A DNA stretch of 41,139 bases from Cyclobacteriaceae bacterium (lineage in GTDB: Bacteria > Bacteroidota > Bacteroidia > Cytophagales > Cyclobacteriaceae). A program made the translations under genes and the position numbers. Below, piece by piece: positions 32,986 to 40,474 of this stretch. The notes under the pieces were generated by a model, which was not told the DNA's origin, made no database searches, and was given only the letters and a program-made list of their open reading frames with translations. Location: NCBI GenBank assembly GCA_013140555.1, contig JABFSO010000293.1, positions 1 to 41,139 of the forward strand. Direction: 5' to 3'. The stretch's first letter is position 1. Each line of letters starts with the position of its first letter.

Positions 32986-33773
32986 TACCAAGGCGATACA
33001 TAGAAGAATGGAAATCAAATGCACCCTGGCCAGAAAATTCGCAAGTTGAACAGGATTTAGTAATTGAAAGAGCTTTGGTAGAATTATTCAGCGATGAATT
33101 GATCCGCTCACACCTGGCATTCAGAGGGGGCACAGCATTACATAAGCTATTCTTAAAACCGCAAGCCAGATATTCAGAAGACATTGACCTGGTACAAATT
33201 TCAGACGGAGCTATCGGTCCGGTGTTAAAGCGTATTCGTGAGAAACTAAGTTTTCTTGGAACGAAAAGAACTGTAAATCAAAAAGAACATAACAATACCA
33301 TTGTCTATCGCTTTGATTCCGAGATACCCCCGGTCATCAATATGCGATTAAAAATAGAGATCAATTGCCGAGAACATTTTAATGTGCTGGGCTTAAAGGA
33401 AATTCCTTTATCTGTAAAAAACACTTGGTTCTCTGGGGACTGCATCATTCAATCCTACGAAATAGAAGAACTGCTTGGAACCAAGCTAAGGGCATTGTAT
33501 CAACGCAAAAAAGGACGAGATTTGTTTGACTTGTACTGGGCTTTTGTAAATCATCAAATTGATAGCGATAAACTGATACGTTGCTATAAACAGTACATGA
33601 GTTCTTCCGTTGATCAGCCTCCTTCACAGAAACTTTTTCTGATGAATATGGAAGAAAAAATGACGGACAAAGAATTCACAGACGACATACACGTGATTCT
33701 ACGCCCTGGCATTGAGTATGAAAACGAAAAAGCTTACCAAATTGTAAAGACCGAACTGTTAGAGAGAATTTAA
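32982..33773 (+). CDS. abiEii: AbiEii-type nucleotidyltransferase toxin
   Basis: 263 residues with the DUF1814/AbiEii motifs: FRGGTALHK (Gly49-Gly50-Thr51), YSEDIDLVQI (Asp67, Asp69, metal-binding) and ELLGTKLRALYQRKKGRDLFDLYW written in parts as GTKLRALYQRKKGRDLFDL. Toxins of this family transfer nucleotides to cellular RNA (tRNA acceptor ends in studied relatives) and arrest growth, which stops phage spread. All catalytic residues appear intact. Only one base separates its stop codon from the hsdS start, so abiE and the restriction genes share a transcript. Confidence 0.9.
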   Translation: MIPRRYIEEWKSNAPWPENSQVEQDLVIERALVELFSDELIRSHLAFRGGTALHKLFLKPQARYSEDIDLVQISDGAIGPVLKRIREKLSFLGTKRTVNQKEHNNTIVYRFDSEIPPVINMRLKIEINCREHFNVLGLKEIPLSVKNTWFSGDCIIQSYEIEELLGTKLRALYQRKKGRDLFDLYWAFVNHQIDSDKLIRCYKQYMSSSVDQPPSQKLFLMNMEEKMTDKEFTDDIHVILRPGIEYENEKAYQIVKTELLERI

Positions 33774-33774
33774 A

Positions 33775-35469
33775 ATGAGTAAGGAATTTTCTAAACTTAA
33801 ATTGCCTAAGGGCTGGATTGAAATCGAGATTTCTCAAATTTTAGATTTCGAATATGGGAAAAGCTTACCTGGTACAGATAGAGTAAGCGGTGACTTTCCT
33901 GTTTACGGATCAAATGGAGTTGTTGATAATCACAACAAATACTTAGTTGAAGGACCTGTTATAATAGTTGGAAGAAAAGGTACAGTTGGATCGGTGCACT
34001 ATAGCATGAGCAATTGCTGGCCGATCGATACCACTTATTTTATAAGGCCAATTAAGGCCTTGAATTTTCTGTTCGTTTATTACTTACTTAAACAATTGAA
34101 TCTTGAAAGTTTAGACAAATCAACTACTATTCCTGGGTTAAATAGAAACCATGTCTATTCTCTACGAATACTTCTACCTCCCGTGGAAGAGCAAGGGAGA
34201 ATTGTAGCTAAACTAGAAGAATTATTAAGTGAATTAGACAATAGCATTACTAGCCTAAAACGGGCACAAAGCCTACTTAAGGCCTATCAACAGGATTTAT
34301 TAAATCATGCATTTGAAGGAAGGCTTACCGAGGAGTGGAGAAAGCTAAATATGGTAGTGCCTACTAACATGCTTCTTAAACAAATTAATACATCACGTCA
34401 ACTACTGCATAAACAGAAATTAATTTCTTGGCAAGAACAAGTGCTTCAATGGAAGAAGAAAAGAAAAGGTAGCAGGCCAAATAAACCAAAAGCAATAAAG
34501 GAATTATTGCCTTTGAGTGAAAACGAGTTAAGGCTAATGCAAAAAATACCACGTGAATGGTCATGGGCAAGGCTGGATGATTTTGCCGATATAATCGGAG
34601 GCGTGACCAAAGGAAAAAAATATGAGGGTAAGAAAGTAATTAATGTTCCTTATTTAAGGGTAGCAAATGTTCAAGACGGTTTTTTAAACCTGAATGAAGT
34701 TAAGCACATTAAAATTACTCCTGACGAAACAGACAAATATAAGCTTGAATATGGTGATATACTTTATACAGAAGGTGGTGATAAAGATAAGTTAGGAAGG
34801 GGAACTATGTGGAAAAATGAAATAAACAACTGTATTCATCAGAATCACATTTTCAGAGCGAGGGTAATTTCTCATGAGATTAACCCAGCATACTGCGCAA
34901 TGTATTCAAGATCAAGGTATGCGAAAAATTATTTCTTTAGCAAGGCCAAACAGACAACGAATCTTGCGTCCATAAATATGACTGTTCTTTCAAACTTGCC
35001 ATTTCCCTTAGCGACTAAGGCAGAACAAGATGTCATAGTGGAATTAATTGAATCAAAGACTTCTCTAATTCAGTATCTTGAAAATGCAATAATTAAGAGC
35101 TTTGAGCAAGCAAGGATTCTTAAACAGAGTATTCTAAGAAAAGCATTTGAAGGTAAACTTGTGGACCAAGATCCCTTAGATGAACCAGTTTCAGATTTAA
35201 TGCTGCGTATTAAATCTGAAAAGGCGCTTTTTACAATTAATGAAAAAACTATGAGAAAAGAGACTCGCACTAAAAAAGTAAGCACAAAGGGAAAATCAAT
35301 TTTAGAAGTCTTAAAATCTTCTAAAAAACCGTTGTCTGCTAAAGCGGTATGGGAACAGAGCAAGCATAAAGATGACATAGAAGGCTTCTATTCAGAATTG
35401 AAGAAGGTGCAAAGCAAAGTAGTTGAGATTAAAAGGGGAATTTTATCCTTAGCCAATGCGAATAGATAA
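33775..35469 (+). CDS. hsdS: Type I restriction-modification specificity subunit with C-terminal extension
   Basis: 564 residues. Two target-recognition domains: the first begins at GWIEIEISQILDFEYGKSLPG (residues 11-31) and is followed by the coiled-coil repeat EEQGRIVAKLEELLSELDNS, ending LLNHAFEGRLTEEW; the second begins near 260 with REWSWARLDDFADIIGG and is followed by a matching repeat ending ILRKAFEGKLVDQDPLDEP. This protein chooses the DNA target for HsdM. The last ~60 residues (SILEVLKSSKKPLSAKAVWEQ, HKDDIEGFYSELKKV) look like an added winged helix. Its end overlaps the ATPase gene by 14 bases. Confidence 0.92.
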   Translation: MSKEFSKLKLPKGWIEIEISQILDFEYGKSLPGTDRVSGDFPVYGSNGVVDNHNKYLVEGPVIIVGRKGTVGSVHYSMSNCWPIDTTYFIRPIKALNFLFVYYLLKQLNLESLDKSTTIPGLNRNHVYSLRILLPPVEEQGRIVAKLEELLSELDNSITSLKRAQSLLKAYQQDLLNHAFEGRLTEEWRKLNMVVPTNMLLKQINTSRQLLHKQKLISWQEQVLQWKKKRKGSRPNKPKAIKELLPLSENELRLMQKIPREWSWARLDDFADIIGGVTKGKKYEGKKVINVPYLRVANVQDGFLNLNEVKHIKITPDETDKYKLEYGDILYTEGGDKDKLGRGTMWKNEINNCIHQNHIFRARVISHEINPAYCAMYSRSRYAKNYFFSKAKQTTNLASINMTVLSNLPFPLATKAEQDVIVELIESKTSLIQYLENAIIKSFEQARILKQSILRKAFEGKLVDQDPLDEPVSDLMLRIKSEKALFTINEKTMRKETRTKKVSTKGKSILEVLKSSKKPLSAKAVWEQSKHKDDIEGFYSELKKVQSKVVEIKRGILSLANANR

Positions 35470-37039
35470 AGTACATATTAAATCTCGGTTTAAGAATCTT
35501 GAGGATTTCAAGATTGATATTGACGAGAAAGCAATGGAAACCGTTCTGCTCGGTTTAAATGCAACTGGAAAGTCTAATTTCTTGGAGGCTTTGGTAATCA
35601 TATTCAGAGACCTCGATTTAGTTTTTAACTATAAAAAGAAACAGGCACCGCCATTTGATTTTTTGATTCAGTATGAGTGCAGAGCTAATATCATTGAGGT
35701 GACTTTTGAGAATGGAAAATACTCATTTAATGTAAACGGAAAGGAAAGCAAAGCAGAGGTCACTAAGAATATAGATCAATATTTACCGAAGCATGTTTTT
35801 ATATACTATTCCGGAATAAGTGATCGCCTTCAGGGGCTTTACATACCTCATCAAAAGTTCTATTACGAACAGATTATCCTACCAGGAGCAAAACTTGAGC
35901 ATTTTGATTCAATTAGGAGAATCTTTTTAGTGCAAAATATACATGCAAGCTTTGCACTGATTGCATTTTATATGTTTCAAGATCAATCCTCAGAGACGTT
36001 ACAATTTTTAAAAGAAGAATTGAATATTGTGGACTTTGGCTCCGCCTTATTTATGTTGAAAGAGCCGGAGTGGGCGAGAAATCGAAAAAACAAAGATCAT
36101 TTTTGGGGGGCAAAAGGATTAGTTCGAAAATTTTTAGATGACCTTCTTATGTACTCTTATGCCCCAATAGAGCATAAGGCCAGGGTTGATGTTAGTTACA
36201 AGAAATCCGAAACGCAAAATCGGATATACCTTTACATTAAGGACCGTAAGACCTTTCAGGATTTGGTCGACAAAAAGTACAGCAATAAGATAGAATTATT
36301 TAATGCCTTAGAGAGTATTCATATTTCTGATTTATTACATGACGTAAAAATACGTGTTTCAAAGGAGAACGTTGACGGAGAATTATCAATGAGTGAACTG
36401 AGTGAGGGGGAAAAACAATTGTTGACAGTTTTGGGGCTACTGAAATTCACAAAAGATGACGAATCATTAATATTACTCGATGAACCTGATACTCATCTGA
36501 ATCCTGTATGGAAGTGGAAGTACCTTGATTATTTAGATAAGGTGGTAAGTCGTCAAGAGAATACTCAAATTATCTTTTGTTCTCATGATCCGCTAGTAAT
36601 AGGGAACCTGAAGAAAAATCAAGTGCAGATATTTAAAAAGACCTCACAAGGAAATACTGAAGCGGTGAATCCTTTTGTAAGTCCAAGAGAAATGAGTGTA
36701 TCAAAAATTTTGACAAGTGAATTATTCGGTATTCCATCATTAATGAGCAAAAAGCTCGAAGACCTATTAAATACAAAAAGACACCTTCAAGCTAAGTTGG
36801 CAAAAGGAGAATTAGAAGAATCAGATCGAGTAAAATTTGAGAGACTAAAAAAGTACTTTGACCAAATTGGGTTCAATGACGAAACTATTGATACTCGATA
36901 TAATAAATATTTACAATTAACGAGCGAAAGGGGTGAGTTTACAAATAGAAAATACTCCAAAGAAGAAGAAATAGAATTGGATCGAATTGCCAAGGAAGTA
37001 CTAGACGAAATTCAAAAGGAAGAAGCTGACGAAGCATGA
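35456..37039 (+). CDS. Septu PtuA-like / restriction-associated AAA (ABC-type) ATPase
   Basis: 527 residues. Walker A GLNATGKSN (residues 33-41) sits in an N-terminal ATPase lobe; after a helical insertion come the ABC signature SELSEGEKQLL, Walker B LILLDEPDTHL and a conserved CSHDP. This is the SMC/RecF-like ATPase plan shared by PtuA of the Septu defence system and by ATPases found inside type I restriction loci. The C-terminal ~130 residues are charged and helical. The following gene encodes an HNH nuclease of the kind paired with PtuA and overlaps it by 4 bases. It probably senses a phage or DNA cue and controls that nuclease. Confidence 0.87.
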   Translation: MRIDKVHIKSRFKNLEDFKIDIDEKAMETVLLGLNATGKSNFLEALVIIFRDLDLVFNYKKKQAPPFDFLIQYECRANIIEVTFENGKYSFNVNGKESKAEVTKNIDQYLPKHVFIYYSGISDRLQGLYIPHQKFYYEQIILPGAKLEHFDSIRRIFLVQNIHASFALIAFYMFQDQSSETLQFLKEELNIVDFGSALFMLKEPEWARNRKNKDHFWGAKGLVRKFLDDLLMYSYAPIEHKARVDVSYKKSETQNRIYLYIKDRKTFQDLVDKKYSNKIELFNALESIHISDLLHDVKIRVSKENVDGELSMSELSEGEKQLLTVLGLLKFTKDDESLILLDEPDTHLNPVWKWKYLDYLDKVVSRQENTQIIFCSHDPLVIGNLKKNQVQIFKKTSQGNTEAVNPFVSPREMSVSKILTSELFGIPSLMSKKLEDLLNTKRHLQAKLAKGELEESDRVKFERLKKYFDQIGFNDETIDTRYNKYLQLTSERGEFTNRKYSKEEEIELDRIAKEVLDEIQKEEADEA

Positions 37040-37896
37040 GACACATTGACATTAGCAAACTAGAGCAGGCTGCTTTGGATATTGGATGGAGTGCAGTTCG
37101 TCAAACTCATATGGATGCGCTACAAAACTTATCAGAGGATGAGCGGAAGGCGTATATCACGGGTCACAATGATTGGAACCTCTTTCAACCAGCAATGCTG
37201 TCCTTATCTCACAATAAGTGTTGGTATTCAGAGGCTCCAATCGGTAATAGTGATTTTGAAATAGATCATTTTAGACCTAAGAACCGGGCAAAGAATCATG
37301 ACGGAAACGACACCAAGGTCAACGGCTATTGGTGGAAAGCATATGATTGGGATAATTATCGTTTGACGGGAGCTTTAGCTAACAAGAGGCGAAGAGATAG
37401 ATTGGGTGAAGGTGTTGAAGTACAAGGAAAAGGTATCTATTTCCCTTTAGATCTAACTGCGGGAAGTATTGCCGCAGACGGAGCCTCAATCAATTGTGAA
37501 GTCCCGATGCTTTTAGACCCTACTGATGACTATGATGTTACGTTATTGTCATTTGATGAAAGAGGTGAACCGATTCCCTCTACCGAGGATGATTATGAAA
37601 TGGAAAGAGTCAAACAATCCATTCTTTATTATCACTTGGACTTAGAGCAGTTGAATAAGGAAAGAAAAATAGCTTGGGATGATTCTGTAATAGAAATAAA
37701 AGATGCAAAACAAGCGATTGATGACTCTCCAAATGAAGCTGCTAAAAGGTTATTGATGAAAAAGTGTTTTAAGAAATTAAAAAATTATGTAACGAATCAG
37801 GATCGGGCTTATACATCAGTTGTAAAAGCCTGCATTTTAGTTTATTCCGAATTAGATGGTTATGGCTGGTTAAAGAACTTGGTTAGAACATTATGA
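37036..37896 (+). CDS. Septu PtuB-like HNH nuclease (TIGR02646-type)
   Basis: 286 residues. HNH core: NKCWYSEAPIGNSDFEIDHFR (Asp77, His78), PKNRAKNHDG, then GYWWKAYDWDNYRL and ANKRRRDR (Asn116). The signature EIDHFRPK plus GYWWLAYDWxNY is that of the TIGR02646/PtuB family, which cuts nucleic acid when its partner ATPase is triggered; in retron Ec78 the same pair serves as effector. Only one Cys of the zinc-binding pairs usual in HNH proteins is clear (Cys62), and the position that is often a second CxxC reads LTGALAN, so zinc binding may be lost. It overlaps both neighbours by 4 bases. Confidence 0.87.
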   Translation: MRHIDISKLEQAALDIGWSAVRQTHMDALQNLSEDERKAYITGHNDWNLFQPAMLSLSHNKCWYSEAPIGNSDFEIDHFRPKNRAKNHDGNDTKVNGYWWKAYDWDNYRLTGALANKRRRDRLGEGVEVQGKGIYFPLDLTAGSIAADGASINCEVPMLLDPTDDYDVTLLSFDERGEPIPSTEDDYEMERVKQSILYYHLDLEQLNKERKIAWDDSVIEIKDAKQAIDDSPNEAAKRLLMKKCFKKLKNYVTNQDRAYTSVVKACILVYSELDGYGWLKNLVRTL

Positions 37897-39341
37897 CGAC
37901 AAATTCATTAGTGCAGAAAATATGGTCATTCTGTGATACACTCAGAGATGATGGTTTAGGCTATAACGACTACCTGGAACAACTTACCTATTTACTGTTC
38001 CTTAAAATGGCAGATGAAAATAGTAGTAAGTATAACCTTCCATCAGTTTGTGATTGGAAAAGTCTGCTTAATAATAAAGGTGGAACTTTGCAGGATCAGT
38101 ACGAGCGAATTTTAAGAACATTAGCGGAATCGGGAGGAATGCTTAAGAAGATTTTTTCTGGTGCGCAAAATAAAATCCATGATTCAGCTAAGCTCAAAAA
38201 ACTTATCAGTTTGATTGATGAGGAAAACTGGACATCTACTCAAACGGACATTAAAGGCGAGATTTATGAATCTCTACTTCAAAAAAATGCGGAGAATAGT
38301 GGAGCCGGTCAATACTTCACACCACGGGCGGTAATCAAAACTATGGTTGAGTGCATCCAGCCCACTCCTGAGGAAACTATCTCAGATCCGTCTTGCGGAA
38401 CCGGGGGCTTCTTTCTCGGTGCATTGGAATATCTAAACTCCCTACCGCGCTTAACGGCTAAACAAAAAAGGATAATTCGATTTGATACTTTTCAGGGTTG
38501 GGAAATCGAAACATCTACGGCTCGCTTGTGTCTCATGAATCTCTATTTACATGGCATTGGGGATTTAAAGAAAACTCCAGATATTCATGTAACAGACAGT
38601 CTCAAAGCCTCAATTGACAGAAAGGTAAACATAGTTTTAGCCAACCCTCCCTTTGGAAAAAGTAGTAGCGATGTTCCTACTACAGATGAAAAGCAAGCAG
38701 ATAAAGAAGGATACTTTTTGCGAAAGGATTTTTGGGTTACTACGAGTAACAAACAGTTAGCTTTTTTGCAGCATATTGTGAATATGCTTCGTGAAGATGG
38801 TCGTGCCGCAATAGTCTTACCAGACAATGTGTTGTTTGAAGGTGGCGCAGGAGAAGTTATCAGAAGGGAGCTTCTGAAAAGGGTTAACCTACACACGATA
38901 TTGAGACTTCCTACTGGGATTTTCTACGCCCAAGGTGTAAAATCAAATGTTCTATTTTTTGAAAACAGAAAGCAGACCAAAAATCCAAATACAAAGGTGG
39001 TTTGGGTTTATGATTACAGGACAAACATTAGGCACACCCCGAAAAAGAGTCCCCTACGTTTTGAGCATCTTAATGATTTTGTGAAATGCTATAATCCTTC
39101 GAATATAAATAAACGAAAAGAAACTTGGAGTACTAAAAACCCAGAAGGCCGCTGGAAAAAATACAGCTACGAGGATATCCTCTCTCGTGATAAAACTAGC
39201 TTAGATATATTTTGGCTTAAAGATGATAGCTTAATTGATTTGGATAATTTGCCAGAGCCTGATGCTCTAATTTTAGAGATTATTGATAACATTGAGAGTG
39301 CCCTGGTAAATTTCAAGACGATAAGGGATTCAATCAACTAG
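37893..39341 (+). CDS. hsdM: Type I restriction-modification DNA methyltransferase subunit
   Basis: 482 residues, normal for HsdM. N-terminal helical domain (LVQKIWSFCDTLRDDGLGYND, YLEQLTYLLFLKMADE), target segment GQYFTPRAVIKTMVECI, SAM motif DPSCGTGGFFLGALEYL and catalytic NPPFGKSS. Together with HsdS it methylates adenine in a bipartite target. It overlaps the HNH gene by 4 bases (ATGA). No hsdR gene is in the window, so DNA cleavage by the classic translocating subunit is not supported here. Confidence 0.93.
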   Translation: MTTNSLVQKIWSFCDTLRDDGLGYNDYLEQLTYLLFLKMADENSSKYNLPSVCDWKSLLNNKGGTLQDQYERILRTLAESGGMLKKIFSGAQNKIHDSAKLKKLISLIDEENWTSTQTDIKGEIYESLLQKNAENSGAGQYFTPRAVIKTMVECIQPTPEETISDPSCGTGGFFLGALEYLNSLPRLTAKQKRIIRFDTFQGWEIETSTARLCLMNLYLHGIGDLKKTPDIHVTDSLKASIDRKVNIVLANPPFGKSSSDVPTTDEKQADKEGYFLRKDFWVTTSNKQLAFLQHIVNMLREDGRAAIVLPDNVLFEGGAGEVIRRELLKRVNLHTILRLPTGIFYAQGVKSNVLFFENRKQTKNPNTKVVWVYDYRTNIRHTPKKSPLRFEHLNDFVKCYNPSNINKRKETWSTKNPEGRWKKYSYEDILSRDKTSLDIFWLKDDSLIDLDNLPEPDALILEIIDNIESALVNFKTIRDSIN

Positions 39342-39352
39342 AAATCTAACGT

Positions 39353-40474
39353 GTGAAATCAATAACTTCCAATCTTCACGATGTGTTCTATTCGAATCTC
39401 GATAGTTCAAATGAGATTTTCCTCATTTCTCCTTTTATTTGTTTGAATGTAGCCAAAACCATTCTTGAAAGTAAGGGGAATAGGTCAGTCAGACTATTGA
39501 CTAGGTTTGATCTGAATGATTTTAGTAGTGGCGTCTCAAGTATTTTAGCTTTGGAAGTACTTCACAGCGGTGGTGTTGTTATAAGAGGTCTTTGTAAGCT
39601 ACACGCAAAGACGTACTTGTTTGATAGGAAAGCTGTAATAACTTCATCTGCAAACCTCACAAATGGTGGTTTTTTTAATAATTATGAACATGGGATTTTG
39701 TTCGATGATCCCACCACAATAGATGAAGCATATCGCTATTTCTTAAAGCTATGGTCTTATGGTAAATCATTTCAACTCTCAGATGCTGCCTCCTGGAAGA
39801 AAATAATTCAACAAGAAAAGGATAGCTCAAGCAATAAAAAAGAACTCCCAGATTATGGAGGGATATTTAATTCAGAGATAGTTACGCATCAATCATTTGT
39901 AAAATGGTTAGGAACAGCGAGTGACAGGGCTTCATTAGACACTGATATTCACCTACTCTTGGAGGAAGCGGGATGCAATTATGCTGTGTGTTTCTCTCAT
40001 CATCCAAACCGATATAAAGACGGAGATCAGATTTTTATTTCAATAATGACTGACACGCGTGATTACGCAATTTTCGGTCGTGCAAGAGCTTATGCGCATG
40101 TAAGAGGTCGGGATGAAGCGACAGACGAAGATAAGGATAATGTAGGCTGGAAGAAGAAATGGCAGTATTACATCAGAATCTATGATGTCGAATTTTTAAG
40201 TGGAGACCTACATGGCTGTCCATTTCTATACAACGACATTGTCAATAACCTTGATTACGACTCATTTCAATCAACACAAGATAGATACTTGCTAGGTGAA
40301 GATGACATAAATACAAAAAGCGCACTTGGCCAAAAACAAGATGTTAGACTTACTACATTAGCTTCTGTTCTTTTGAACCAGAAGTTTGATAAGGCAAAGG
40401 CTAGTAAGGGATTAATCTCTCCTCAAATCCTTAATCAGCTTTTTAATGGCAATACTATATTGGGACTCAAGTAG
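39353..40474 (+). CDS. Single-HKD phospholipase D-family nuclease with unknown C-terminal domain
   Basis: 373 residues from a GTG start, 11 bases after hsdM. Residues 1-170 are a PLD domain with one complete catalytic motif: LHAKTYLFD (His84, Lys86, Asp91) followed at the right distance by SSANLTNGG (Asn101). A single motif means it must dimerise, as in the endonuclease BfiI and Nuc. Residues 180-373 are a second domain of unknown family. Its segment YAIFGRARAYAHVRGRDEA, then WQYYIRIYDVEFLSG, has the beta-rich look of PUA/EVE-like folds, which would suit reading a modified base, but this is a guess. It is the last gene of the operon and stands where hsdR might be expected. Confidence 0.78.
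   Translation: MKSITSNLHDVFYSNLDSSNEIFLISPFICLNVAKTILESKGNRSVRLLTRFDLNDFSSGVSSILALEVLHSGGVVIRGLCKLHAKTYLFDRKAVITSSANLTNGGFFNNYEHGILFDDPTTIDEAYRYFLKLWSYGKSFQLSDAASWKKIIQQEKDSSSNKKELPDYGGIFNSEIVTHQSFVKWLGTASDRASLDTDIHLLLEEAGCNYAVCFSHHPNRYKDGDQIFISIMTDTRDYAIFGRARAYAHVRGRDEATDEDKDNVGWKKKWQYYIRIYDVEFLSGDLHGCPFLYNDIVNNLDYDSFQSTQDRYLLGEDDINTKSALGQKQDVRLTTLASVLLNQKFDKAKASKGLISPQILNQLFNGNTILGLK

Noticed and set aside
35456-37896. Retron with PtuA/PtuB effector
   Set aside because: No reverse transcriptase gene and no msr/msd-like structure lies near the pair.
33775-40474. DISARM or BREX system
   Set aside because: A PLD gene, a methylase and a nearby helicase fusion recall DISARM, but the typical DrmA helicase and DrmB are absent, as are PglZ and BrxC; HsdS/HsdM identity is clear.
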